A DNA stretch of 64,000 bases from Lachnoclostridium edouardi (GTDB lineage Bacteria > Bacillota > Clostridia > Lachnospirales > Lachnospiraceae), in assembly GCF_900240245.1 (NCBI RefSeq), contig NZ_OESQ01000001.1:1048712-1112711 (forward strand). The letters run 5' to 3'. This document shows, in pieces, positions 17,727 through 25,881 of this stretch. Every line of letters starts with the position of its first letter. Position 1 is the stretch's first letter. The translations under genes were made by a program, and so were the position numbers. The notes below the pieces were generated by a model. The model did not search any database, was not told the DNA's origin, and saw nothing but the letters and a program-made list of their open reading frames with translations.

Positions 17727-18501
17727 AAATCTCTGCCGCCCTTTTTTCCAGCTCTTTCTTTCTCAGAAAATATCCAAAATGTCCAAAGCTGTCTGCACAC
17801 TTCATACATGTAAATCCATAATATCCGTCTCTTGCTGCCCCAGGGTCCTCCAGCTGCAGCCATGCATTTTCCATACAGAAAGAAATCTTTTCATCCATGT
17901 CCTCCTGGCTCAGACACCATTTCTCATACAAGCAGGCCAGGTTCACCCAGGTCATAGCTGTCTCCATCATTCCCCCCGGAAGTTTGCTTGTAATCTCCAT
18001 AGCCATGTGAAAATACTGTTTTGCTTTTTCATACTCCCCCAAATCAGTCCAGGCCAAAGCCATATTATTATATAATCCTGCGAAACGATAATCCTGCTTA
18101 TCCAGCTTTTTTTCAAATATATGAAAGACGGCTTCATAGTACTTAATACCTTCCCCCGCCCTTCCAAAAGCTTTTAAGGTAGTGGCAGCATTTATCATAG
18201 AGGTAGCCCCTGTCACCGTGTCTTCTATATGGTGAGTCTGAATCAGATTTAAGCCTTCCCTCACTGCCAGAAGCCCTGGTTCCTCTTCTAAAGTATTTCT
18301 GTAATATCCCATCAGCTCATTTTGGACAGCCAGTTCCCCCCGCCAGTCGCCCAGGCTTTTTGCCTCTGCCAGCCATCTGCGCAAATGTACTCCGGCCTCC
18401 TTCAGCTGATTTTTTTCAAAATACTCATCCAGCTCCTGAATGACTTTTTTCACAGGAATTGATCTGCACACTGTCTTTTCCTGTTTTTTCTCCTGCTCCA
18501 T
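17713..18501 (-). CDS. TPR-repeat protein
   Basis: 262 residues, all-helical, with tetratricopeptide signatures around 120-195 (YNNMALAWTDLGEYEKAKQYFHMAM; AMTWVNLACLYEKW). Probably cytosolic, with no signal peptide. The overlap with the DUF4037 gene suggests the two proteins work as a pair. No catalytic motif. Confidence 0.82.
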   Translation of the reverse strand: MEQEKKQEKTVCRSIPVKKVIQELDEYFEKNQLKEAGVHLRRWLAEAKSLGDWRGELAVQNELMGYYRNTLEEEPGLLAVREGLNLIQTHHIEDTVTGATSMINAATTLKAFGRAGEGIKYYEAVFHIFEKKLDKQDYRFAGLYNNMALAWTDLGEYEKAKQYFHMAMEITSKLPGGMMETAMTWVNLACLYEKWCLSQEDMDEKISFCMENAWLQLEDPGAARDGYYGFTCMKCADSFGHFGYFLRKKELEKRAAEIYERA

Positions 18502-18522
18502 ATGCTTATCCTTAATCTTATT

Positions 18523-19353
18523 TTATAAATCCGGATGCTCCCCGGACCAACCGGTTTGAGGCATAGTTAACAGGCGGTACATGTCTTCTTCTGATATCTG
18601 AAAATCAAATACCTCCTGATTCATTTTCATTCGCTCCACAGAGGAGGATTTAGGTAAAGGCAGAACATTTCTCTGAACAGCAAATCTAAGGCAGATCTGT
18701 CCTGGATTTTTTCCATATTTTTCCGCCAATTTCAGAATCAAGGGATCATCTAGCACTCTGGCTCTGCCAATTGGGCTCCAGCCTTCCACCACAATGCCCT
18801 GTGCCTGGAAAAAGTCTACAGCTGCCTGCTGAGTATATCCTGGATGAAATTCCAGCTGATTTACCATAGGCTTAATCTTTGCAGTTTCCATCAGGCCTAA
18901 GTAATGATGAGGCAGGAAGTTGCTTAATCCTATTCCTCTGATTTTTCCGGATTCATACAAATCCTCCAAAGCTTTCCATGTGCTTTGATCTGTAGCTTTA
19001 GGGTCTTCATACATGTGACCTGCCGCAGCCGGCCAGTGAATTAAAAATAAGTCCAGATAATCTGTGCCCAATTTTTTTAAGGATTCTTCAAAAGACTTTA
19101 TAGTGTTGTCATATCCAAGCCAGGTTTTCCACACCTTAGAGGTAAGAAACAGCTGATCTCTGGGTATTTTAGAATCCTTTATGCTTTCTCCGATTAATTC
19201 CTCATTGCCGTAAAATGCCGCTGTATCTAAATGGCGGTAGCCTGCTTCCAAGGCTCTTAAAATTACTGTTTTTCCCTCTTCCACAGTAGACTTATATGTT
19301 CCGAAACCAATTGCCGGTATTTCTACTCCATTCCACAATTTAAAATTTTCCAT
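18523..19353 (-). CDS. Aldo/keto reductase
   Basis: 276 residues, full length for the family. Start after AAGGAGG. Catalytic tetrad visible: D43 and Y48 (HLDTAAFYGNEE), K73 (TSKVW), H106 (LIHWP); NADPH-site region PLPKSSSVERMKMN. Resembles 2,5-diketogluconate reductase-type AKRs. Broad carbonyl reduction is likely; physiological substrate unknown. Stands 22 bp upstream of the TPR gene. Confidence 0.92.
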   Translation of the reverse strand: MENFKLWNGVEIPAIGFGTYKSTVEEGKTVILRALEAGYRHLDTAAFYGNEELIGESIKDSKIPRDQLFLTSKVWKTWLGYDNTIKSFEESLKKLGTDYLDLFLIHWPAAAGHMYEDPKATDQSTWKALEDLYESGKIRGIGLSNFLPHHYLGLMETAKIKPMVNQLEFHPGYTQQAAVDFFQAQGIVVEGWSPIGRARVLDDPLILKLAEKYGKNPGQICLRFAVQRNVLPLPKSSSVERMKMNQEVFDFQISEEDMYRLLTMPQTGWSGEHPDL

Positions 19354-19482
19354 TACAAAAATCCTCCTTCCTTTCTAAGTTTTCATATTATACCATTTTT
19401 CTATGAATAAGTACAGCTTCATAAAGAAAAAATAGTATTGACAGACAACACAATCTATACCAAAAGAAACGGAGGAATAAAC

Positions 19483-19872
19483 ATGTTAAACGAACCTGTT
19501 TTTTTAACTGATGCAAACCATGATGTAATTCTGGAGGTAATCTGCGGTTCTCCTAACGTTGCTCTTCCAGATTGCTGCAAACCATTTGACCGAATGATTC
19601 CTGGAACTACAGACGGAGCTTCTGAGAAACATGTGCCCATTATTGAAACTTCAGGTCTTCACGTAACAGTCAAGGTGGGAGAAATTTTGCATCCAATGTC
19701 TCAGGAACACAATATTGCCTGGGTATGTCTTCAGACAAAAGCCGGTTCTCTTTACAGAGCCTGCCTTACTAAAGACAGCGACCCTGTAGTTCACTTTACT
19801 TTGGAAGAGGGAGATTTTCCGGCTGCAGCTTATGCCTTCTGCAATCTTCACGGATTCTGGAAAAGCGTTTAA
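19483..19872 (+). CDS. Superoxide reductase (neelaredoxin/desulfoferrodoxin catalytic domain)
   Basis: 129 residues from the ATG at 19483 (GGAGG upstream). All five ligands of the Fe(His)4Cys centre are visible: H50 (SEKHVP), H70 and H76 (HPMSQEHNIAW), C120 and H123 (CNLHGFW). E48 and K49 form the usual EKH motif. The N-terminal rubredoxin-like Cys4 domain of two-iron desulfoferrodoxin is missing; Cys21, 31 and 32 do not form the typical pattern. Reduces superoxide to peroxide in anaerobes without making oxygen. Confidence 0.92.
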   Translation: MLNEPVFLTDANHDVILEVICGSPNVALPDCCKPFDRMIPGTTDGASEKHVPIIETSGLHVTVKVGEILHPMSQEHNIAWVCLQTKAGSLYRACLTKDSDPVVHFTLEEGDFPAAAYAFCNLHGFWKSV

Positions 19873-19879
19873 AAACCAG

Positions 19880-19915
19880 GAAAGCCGCACGTCCCAAAAG
19901 GATTGTGCGGCTTTC
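19880..19915. terminator. Convergent terminator, superoxide reductase / transketolase
   Basis: Perfect 11-bp stem GAAAGCCGCAC / GTGCGGCTTTC with a 14-nt loop, 8 bp past the superoxide reductase stop and before the transketolase 3' end. Confidence 0.85.
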
Positions 19916-19955
19916 TTCAGGATTCAACTATGAAAATCGAATCTGAACGGCAATA

Positions 19956-20900
19956 TTAACGATTTTTCATTGCAAGAGCTTTCTTTGCAGCTTTAACGAT
20001 TGCAGCGCTGTCCAGGCCATATTTTGCCATAAGCTCTTCCATTTTTCCGGACTCTCCAAATGTATCCGGCATACCTACTCTTACTACCGGAACCGGCCAG
20101 TTTCCAGAGAGACACTCGCACACGGCTCCGCCTAAAGCGCCTGTAATCTGGTGATCCTCTGCAGTTACAACAGCTCCTGTCTTCTTAGCTGCTGCAATTA
20201 CAAATTCCTCATCTAAAGGCTTAATCGTGTGAAGGTCAACTACCATTGCGCTGATGCCTTCCTTTGCCAGCTCTTCCTCTGCCTTTAACGCTTCATATAC
20301 CTCCGGTCCATTTGCAAAAATAACCAGGTCGTTTCCGTCTTTTACCAGTCTTGCTTTTCCTAATTCAAACGGTGTGCTTTCATCTGTTACTACTGGAATT
20401 GCCTCTCTTCCAAAACGAACGAAGGCAGGTCCCTGATGGTCAGCCACAGCCAGAATTGCTTTCTCAGTTTCAATTGCATCACATGGAACTACTACCATCA
20501 TATTAGGAAGAACACGCATAAGGGCAGCGTCCTCCATAGACTGATGAGAAGCTCCGTCCGGTCCAACGTTAATTCCCGCGTGAGCGCCTGCCAGCTTTAC
20601 GTTGCAGTCTCCGTATGCTACTGTAGTGCGAATCTGATCCCATGCCCTTCCTGCCAGGAATACGCAGTAAGTAGTAGCAAAAGGCACCATGCCTGTTAAA
20701 GCTAATCCGGAAGCTGTGCCTACCAGATCCTGCTCAGAAATACCAATATCTATAAACTTTTCCGGATATTTGTCCCGAATCCAGTTTGTTCTGGTAGATT
20801 TTGCCACATCCCCGTCTAATACAATAAATTTCTCATTTGTCTCTGCTAATTTTAATAACGCTTTTCCATAGCCGTCGCGTGGTGGTATTCTATCCATCAT
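19956..20900 (-). CDS. Transketolase, C-terminal subunit
   Basis: 314 residues: pyrimidine-binding (Pyr) domain (FIDIGISEQDLVGTASGLAL, with the catalytic Glu region) and C-terminal domain (NGPEVYEALKAEEELAKEGI). Second gene of a split transketolase, 57 bp after the N-terminal subunit. With its partner it would transfer two-carbon ketol units in the pentose phosphate pathway. In other bacteria split transketolases also act on special sugars such as apulose-4-phosphate; sequence alone does not separate these. Confidence 0.93.
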   Translation of the reverse strand: MMDRIPPRDGYGKALLKLAETNEKFIVLDGDVAKSTRTNWIRDKYPEKFIDIGISEQDLVGTASGLALTGMVPFATTYCVFLAGRAWDQIRTTVAYGDCNVKLAGAHAGINVGPDGASHQSMEDAALMRVLPNMMVVVPCDAIETEKAILAVADHQGPAFVRFGREAIPVVTDESTPFELGKARLVKDGNDLVIFANGPEVYEALKAEEELAKEGISAMVVDLHTIKPLDEEFVIAAAKKTGAVVTAEDHQITGALGGAVCECLSGNWPVPVVRVGMPDTFGESGKMEELMAKYGLDSAAIVKAAKKALAMKNR

Positions 20901-20957
20901 TTAATCCTCCATTTTCTATAATCTGTGATCTGTTTCTCTTATATTGAACTTTTTAAA

Positions 20958-21776
20958 TTACTCTGCTGCTACCTCTACCATAGCCTGTTTAAACTGCTCG
21001 TCGTTTGGAGCTAAACCGTGCCAGTCAGCCTCGCCTTCCATAAAGGAAACGCCTTTTCCTTTAATTGTCTCAGCTACAATTACACTTGGTTTTCCCTTTG
21101 TAGCCATAGCTTCTTTAAATGCATTGTACATGGATTCCAGATCATGTCCGTCTGCCTCAATTACATGCCAGTTAAATGCGCGCCATTTGTCAGTTACAGG
21201 CTCCATGTTGCAAACCTCATCTGTTGTGCCGTCCAGCTGCACATGGTTGTTGTCTACAATTGCGCATACATTGTCCAGATTCTGCTGAGCTGCAGTCATA
21301 GCTGCTTCCCAGATCTGACCTTCCTGAAGCTCTCCGTCTCCAATCAGGCAGTAGGCTCTTCCATCAATTCCCTGTTTCTTATAGCCTAAAGCAAATCCGT
21401 TTGCAATAGATAATCCCTGACCTAAAGATCCGCTGGAAGTATCCAGTCCTGGCGTAGACTGACGGTGAGGATGTCCCTGAAGAATGCTGCCAAATTTTCT
21501 CAGAGTTTTTAAATGCTTCTCATCAAAAAATCCTTTTCTGCACAGAACGCTGTAAAGCACTGGAGCGCCGTGGCCCTTAGACAGAACAAAGCGGTCTCTT
21601 TCATTCCAGTCAGGATTTTTAGGGTCGCAGCGGAATATATCAGTAAAATAAAGAGCTGTCATAATCTCTACAGCTGACAGAGAGCCACCTGGATGTCCAG
21701 ATCCTGCCTCATGGGTCATTGTCAGAATATCCTCACGGATTGTTTTGCAAATAGATTGTAATTCTTTCTTATTCAT
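20958..21776 (-). CDS. Transketolase, N-terminal (TPP-binding) subunit
   Basis: 272 residues: THEAGSGHPGGSLS and the thiamine-diphosphate motif GDGELQEGQIWEAAMTAAQQ...NN (GDG-x-NN). First gene of the pair, start after AAGGAGGG. A separate short reading frame and hairpin in its leader have almost the same AAAATTCAAGGAGGG upstream sequence. Neighbouring sugar genes lie beyond the cytidylate-kinase-like gene, so a link to them is only positional. Confidence 0.94.
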   Translation of the reverse strand: MNKKELQSICKTIREDILTMTHEAGSGHPGGSLSAVEIMTALYFTDIFRCDPKNPDWNERDRFVLSKGHGAPVLYSVLCRKGFFDEKHLKTLRKFGSILQGHPHRQSTPGLDTSSGSLGQGLSIANGFALGYKKQGIDGRAYCLIGDGELQEGQIWEAAMTAAQQNLDNVCAIVDNNHVQLDGTTDEVCNMEPVTDKWRAFNWHVIEADGHDLESMYNAFKEAMATKGKPSVIVAETIKGKGVSFMEGEADWHGLAPNDEQFKQAMVEVAAE

Positions 21777-21848
21777 AGTTCTCCCTCCTTGAATTTTAAA
21801 AGGTTATTTCTTTCCTTTTGTGTTTGTGTTAAATATTTGACTTATTAG

Positions 21849-21884
21849 AAAAGGCTTCACCGGTAATTCCAATGAAGCCTTTTT
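21849..21884 (-). terminator. Attenuator-like hairpin in the transketolase leader
   Basis: AAAAGGCTTCA (21849-21859) and TGAAGCCTTTT (21873-21883) form an 11-bp stem with a 13-nt loop, followed on the minus strand by a short T tract. It lies 73 bp upstream of the transketolase ATG and downstream of the promoter, so read-through must occur for expression. The stop codon of the short leader frame is inside the stem. Confidence 0.6.
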
Positions 21885-21940
21885 CGTCCTTGTTTAAATT
21901 CAGATTTCTGTATTCTGTTGTTGGGTAAAAAGTAAATCAT
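21857..21940 (-). CDS. Putative 27-residue leader peptide of the transketolase operon
   Basis: ATG at 21940 with AAGGAGGG 7-8 nt upstream; reads MIYFLPNNRIQKSEFKQG and nine further residues (several basic or aromatic), ending in the TGA at 21857-21859. The last codons form the ascending arm and loop of the hairpin at 21849-21884. A ribosome reaching the stop would melt the hairpin, while one stalled earlier would leave it free. Homology unknown; translation inferred from the strong ribosome site. Confidence 0.45.
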   Translation of the reverse strand: MIYFLPNNRIQKSEFKQGRKRLHWNYR

Positions 21941-21993
21941 CTTTGTGCCCTCCTTGAATTTTACTATGTGAAATCCAATTTCATTTATTTTTT

Positions 21994-22074
21994 CTATGCA
22001 TATCATAGCATAGGGCTTTTAAAAATGCAAGAATTGTTTATTTTTTATCACAAATAATTTATATATTTGTGATA
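21994..22074 (-). promoter_or_regulatory. Transketolase promoter with two palindromes
   Basis: Minus-strand TTGCAT (22025-22030), 17 bp, TATGAT (22002-22007). CTATGC-8-GCATAG (21994-22013) straddles the -10. Upstream of the -35, TATCACAAATA-7-TATTTGTGATA (22046-22074) is a perfect 11-bp inverted repeat, well placed for an activator or repressor. I cannot match it to a known factor. The rest of the 544-bp gap holds the leader frame and hairpins described separately. Confidence 0.6.
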
Positions 22075-22096
22075 TTTTTGACATATTTATCAGAAA

Positions 22097-22172
22097 ATAA
22101 ACCTTGATTTTCCAAATCACCGAGAAAAACATAAAGTTTTTTTCAGCTTTAATAAGGAAAATCAAGGTTTAT
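22097..22172. repeat. Long inverted repeat downstream of the cytidylate-kinase-like gene
   Basis: Perfect 17-bp arms ATAAACCTTGATTTTCC (22097-22113) and GGAAAATCAAGGTTTAT (22156-22172) enclose 42 nt. On the minus strand it lies about 150 bp after the kinase stop and is followed by T-rich sequence, so it may act as a terminator. The long AT-rich loop also suits a small degenerate repeat element. Confidence 0.6.
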
Positions 22173-22320
22173 CACTTATTTTTTACTTATTATCTTCTAA
22201 TTCTTACTGGGAATCATTGTTAACTTTATCACTTTAATGTATGATTAGTTCTGTAATTCTGTTCTATCCCACCTCATTTTTGCATTAAATATAACAATCT
22301 CTCCCACAGCTTCTGCTTCC

Positions 22321-22938
22321 CTACTTTTTAGCCCCGTTGCAGATAATCTCTGCACATCCCTCTATTCCAAATTTTCCGCTGTCTAAAAGCAGGTGATAAT
22401 TCGTTCTGTCCCCCCAGTTCTGCGTAGTATAGGTCTCATAGTGAAGGCGGCGGCGTTTATCCATATAAGACACTGCCTGCTCAATATATTCAGGAATCCT
22501 GTTGTACTCCTCTATGGCCCTTTTCTCTCTTTCTTTTTTATCAGCGTAAATAAATACTTTCAGCACATCCTTTTTATCTTTTAAAATATAATCAGCACAT
22601 CTGCCTACAATAACGCATGGCCCCTTGGCGGCCAGCTCCTCAATAATCTTTTTCTGAGCCAGAAAAATTCTTTCTGCTGTAGGAAGATCTTTCATTTTAG
22701 GTTTTTCCGGATATGCTACTCCGTAAATGGCGCCTAAGGCAAAGTTGTAAAATACTCCGTTGCCCAGCTTTTCTTCACTTTCTCTGACCACATCCTCTGA
22801 TAAGCCTGCCTCTTTTGCCGTCTCTTCAATCAGCTGTTTGTCATAAAACGGTATTCCTAAACGTTCTGCCACTATTTGACCAATCTTTTTTCCGCCGCTT
22901 CCATATTCCCTGCTTATTGTAATAATTGCATTTGTCAT
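22321..22938 (-). CDS. Cytidylate kinase-like family protein
   Basis: 205 residues with an atypical P-loop REYGSGGKKIG near the N-terminus, a Leu-Ile-Glu-rich helix (FYDKQLIEETAKEAGLSEDVV) and VIVGRCADYILKDK. This is the AAA_26/cytidylate-kinase-like family common in Clostridia, distinct from true Cmk (about 220 residues, GPAGAGKST). Function unproven; sits between the transketolase and sugar operons with its own promoter. Confidence 0.85.
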   Translation of the reverse strand: MTNAIITISREYGSGGKKIGQIVAERLGIPFYDKQLIEETAKEAGLSEDVVRESEEKLGNGVFYNFALGAIYGVAYPEKPKMKDLPTAERIFLAQKKIIEELAAKGPCVIVGRCADYILKDKKDVLKVFIYADKKEREKRAIEEYNRIPEYIEQAVSYMDKRRRLHYETYTTQNWGDRTNYHLLLDSGKFGIEGCAEIICNGAKK

Positions 22939-22987
22939 AGCCAGACCTCCCTCTCCATTTGACTGTTGTTACTGTGTTTCTATCTTC

Positions 22988-23016
22988 ATTATACTGATTC
23001 TTTCTTTTAAAATCAA
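22988..23016 (-). promoter_or_regulatory. Promoter of the cytidylate-kinase-like gene
   Basis: Minus-strand TTGATT (23011-23016), 17-bp spacer, TATAAT (22988-22993), about 50 bp before the ATG. Confidence 0.65.
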
Positions 23017-23088
23017 CAAATTTTCAGAAATATTATACAGTATTTTCCAAGATTTATTTGCAACTATTATAAATGTGCAGGGATTATT

Positions 23089-23931
23089 TTACAGTAATCT
23101 TTCCCTCATCCATACCGCAGCTTTTTTCATTGCTTCCTCCGGCTGCTTTTCATACGGACTCATTAATTCTATAGAAAAATATCCGTCATACCTGATACCA
23201 TCCATTTTTTCCAACACATAATCTAAATTCATTGTGCCCTGTCCTGGTATAATATGGTCCAAAGTAGATTTATCCATCATCACGTCGCTAAAGTGAAAAT
23301 GCTTTATATTATTCTCTCCAATATTATTAATCGCCTGCTCAATAGTTTCGTCACATGCCAGAAGGCAGACAGTGTCAATCATTCCCCTCAGGTTTTTGGA
23401 ATGAATCGCCTCAATCATTTTTCTGATCTTATCTGTACCTGTAAGTACAGTTAAAGTTCTGTCAGCAGCTTCAATAGTAATAGTAATTCCATAACCTTCT
23501 GCCAGATCTGCTAAAAAACCAAGGCTGTCTACAGACCTGGACCAGGCCTCCTCATAGGGCTGATCTAAAGGGCCCCAGCCTGCAAAAAACTGGACTGTCT
23601 GACAGTCTAATTCACTGGCATATTGAATTACCTTTGTATAGGTCTCCATACTTCTCCTTCTGCACTCAGGGTTTACAGAGGCAATATTAATAGGATATTT
23701 CACCTGTTCCGGCGTTACACATATTACCTTCATACCTCTATCCTTTAATTTCTTTTTTAATATTTTGACCTGGGCCGGCCCGCAGTCGTCTATATGAAAA
23801 TGAGGATCGCAGGCATACAGTTCTATAGACTCTGCTCCCAGCTTTTCCAAAGAATTTAAAGTATAATCTAAAGAATATTTGTAATACGGGAAATTTGACA
23901 GTGCAATCTGACTTGATTTTAAATGTTTCAT
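23089..23931 (-). CDS. Sugar phosphate isomerase/epimerase (TIM barrel)
   Basis: 280 residues of the AP-endonuclease-2/xylose-isomerase-like family: ITIEAADR (metal Glu), GMIDTVCL, HFHFSDV and GYFSIELMSPY supply the Glu/Asp/His metal set. Last gene of the minus-strand sugar operon; its ATG overlaps the kinase stop (ATGA). Likely a ketose 3-epimerase or aldose-ketose isomerase acting on the imported sugar or its phosphate; exact reaction unknown. Confidence 0.85.
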   Translation of the reverse strand: MKHLKSSQIALSNFPYYKYSLDYTLNSLEKLGAESIELYACDPHFHIDDCGPAQVKILKKKLKDRGMKVICVTPEQVKYPINIASVNPECRRRSMETYTKVIQYASELDCQTVQFFAGWGPLDQPYEEAWSRSVDSLGFLADLAEGYGITITIEAADRTLTVLTGTDKIRKMIEAIHSKNLRGMIDTVCLLACDETIEQAINNIGENNIKHFHFSDVMMDKSTLDHIIPGQGTMNLDYVLEKMDGIRYDGYFSIELMSPYEKQPEEAMKKAAVWMRERLL

Positions 23932-24863
23932 AGCTTTTTCTCCTTTACATTTTTAATAAATTCCTTTACCTCATTCATCTCAGGTATAGAAGGCTGCCCG
24001 CCCTGGCGGGACACGCAGATAGCCGCCGCTCCATTGGCATATTCTACTGCCTGATAAATATTCATGCCCTGGCAAAGGCATATGCCTAAAGCAGCTGTAA
24101 ACGTATCTCCCGCCCCTGTGGAATCTACTGTTTTTACTGAAACGGCCGGAATCAGCTCACCCTTTCCCTCTGCGTAAAGATATGCCCCCTTCTTTCCCAG
24201 CTTCAGCACAATATATTCAGGACTGCATTTCTCTTTTAAAATACAGGCCGCCGCCTCTGCTTCCTTCCTGCTGTCTGGTCTGACCCCAGTTAAGGCATAT
24301 GTTTCATCTTCATTAGGACTTATTATGTAAATTCCCTTTAACGGCTGCAGATCAATTTTCTGAGCCGGCCCTGGGTCTAAAATCACAGGTATCCCTTTTT
24401 TCTTTGCAATTCTATATGTTTCATAAACAGTTTCCAATGGCATCTCAATCTGCATAATAATCATATGACAGGGGAATTTTTCCAAGGCATCTTCTACCTG
24501 CCTCCAATTTAAAGCTTCATTAGCCCCCGCAGCATTATCCGAGCAATATGTACCGTCGCTTTTTAAACCTACATAGGCCAGGCCTGTAGGTAAATCCTTT
24601 TTCACCTCAATCCCCTCTGTATGTACCCCTATTTTTTTCAGAGCCTGAATCTGCCTGCGACCATATTCATCATCCCCAACGCAGCCTACCATAATTACAT
24701 CTGCTCCTAATTTTCCTGCTGCTGAAGCCTGATTATTTCCTTTTCCTCCGTTAGCCATAGTATAGCCGCCGTAAATAGTGCCTATTTCAGTATTTTTTAT
24801 TGGATGATGAAAAATAATATCCTGATTTATACTTCCAACTACCATAATTCGACTTTTTTTCAT
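23928..24863 (-). CDS. PfkB-family sugar kinase (ribokinase-like)
   Basis: 311 residues. N-terminal substrate region GSINQDIIFH, GGKGNNQASAAGKLGA (ribokinase signature 1), C-terminal DSTGAGDTFTAALG with the anion hole and catalytic Asp. Closest in form to RbsK. It would phosphorylate the sugar brought in by the adjacent ABC importer. Ribose is the default guess, but the two isomerases and the hexulose-phosphate-isomerase-like gene nearby argue for a less usual pentose or hexose. Confidence 0.88.
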   Translation of the reverse strand: MKKSRIMVVGSINQDIIFHHPIKNTEIGTIYGGYTMANGGKGNNQASAAGKLGADVIMVGCVGDDEYGRRQIQALKKIGVHTEGIEVKKDLPTGLAYVGLKSDGTYCSDNAAGANEALNWRQVEDALEKFPCHMIIMQIEMPLETVYETYRIAKKKGIPVILDPGPAQKIDLQPLKGIYIISPNEDETYALTGVRPDSRKEAEAAACILKEKCSPEYIVLKLGKKGAYLYAEGKGELIPAVSVKTVDSTGAGDTFTAALGICLCQGMNIYQAVEYANGAAAICVSRQGGQPSIPEMNEVKEFIKNVKEKKL

Positions 24864-24876
24864 ACTACTTCTCCTC

Positions 24877-25863
24877 TTAAATCCTTTTTCTTCTATTAAA
24901 ATAATGATTTATAATTAAAGTAGCCACCAGTAAAATGCCCCATACAATATTTCTGTAAAAAGTGTTAATGGCAGCTCCGAACATATTAAAAAGAGAAGAA
25001 ATAATCTGCATCACAACGGCTGCCACAGCTACGGCAGCCACAGAACCGCTTCCGCCGTCTGGATCTGTGCCCCCTAAAACGGCAATGAGAATTGTAAGTA
25101 AAACGTAGCTCGTCCCAAAATCTGCCTTTGCCGAACTGTTTCTGGACAAAATAACAATGCCTGATAAAGCTGCCAGTATACCGGAAATCACGTAGGTTCT
25201 GATTGTGATTTTCACCTCATTCAGCCCTGAAAAAACCGCTGCTTTTATATTGGTTCCCACCAGAAAAATCTCCTGCCCAAATCTGGTGTAAGTCATAATT
25301 ATGTGCAGGATTGCCCCGCTTGCGGCAAACAAAAGAAATAAAGCAGGAACCCCTAAAATATTAGCGTTGGCAAAGCCGTTCAGCACAGAAGGCACGCCAT
25401 TTAAAGCCTTTCCCTTTGTAATCACCAGGCTAATACCCATAAACAGCTGGCCGCTTCCTAAAGTGGCAAGCATTGCCGGCAGCTTCATTTTTCCTATTAA
25501 AAATCCGTTTAATATTCCCCCTAAAATGCCGGTAATAACAGCTATCAAAATGCCGGCGCAGATAACAGAGCCTGCCGCCCCCTGACCGTCCCATTGATTT
25601 TTCAAAAAAATCCCCAATATAATAGAGCTTAAATTGGCCAGGTAAACGGCAGATAAGTCAATTCCTCCTGACATCATACAAACGGCAACTCCAAGAGCCA
25701 AAAGTCCATATTCTGCAGACTGTCTCATAACTGCTTCCGCCGTGCCTAATGTGGGAAAAACCTGGGGTCTTAAAATAGCTCCAAAAACTGCTGTTGCCGC
25801 TAATACAAACAACATTCTGGATATATATGTATCTTTTATTAAAATAATTTTTTTCTGTTTCAT
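24877..25863 (-). CDS. Sugar ABC importer permease 2 (RbsC-like)
   Basis: 328 residues, about 8-10 membrane helices, with the BPD_transp_2 pattern (MMSGGIDLSAVYLANLSSIILG; LGSGQLFMGISLVITKGKA; ILIAVLGGTDPDGGSGS). Two different permease genes lie side by side, as in LsrCD/RhaPQ-type systems, rather than one RbsC homodimer. GGGAG precedes the ATG. Confidence 0.88.
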   Translation of the reverse strand: MKQKKIILIKDTYISRMLFVLAATAVFGAILRPQVFPTLGTAEAVMRQSAEYGLLALGVAVCMMSGGIDLSAVYLANLSSIILGIFLKNQWDGQGAAGSVICAGILIAVITGILGGILNGFLIGKMKLPAMLATLGSGQLFMGISLVITKGKALNGVPSVLNGFANANILGVPALFLLFAASGAILHIIMTYTRFGQEIFLVGTNIKAAVFSGLNEVKITIRTYVISGILAALSGIVILSRNSSAKADFGTSYVLLTILIAVLGGTDPDGGSGSVAAVAVAAVVMQIISSLFNMFGAAINTFYRNIVWGILLVATLIINHYFNRRKRI

Positions 25864-25881
25864 AAGACTGTCTCCCGCCTT

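Noticed and set aside
22046..22074. CRP-type cAMP receptor site
   Set aside because: The order is TCACA...TGTGA, the reverse of the TGTGA...TCACA consensus, and Clostridia usually lack cAMP-CRP control.
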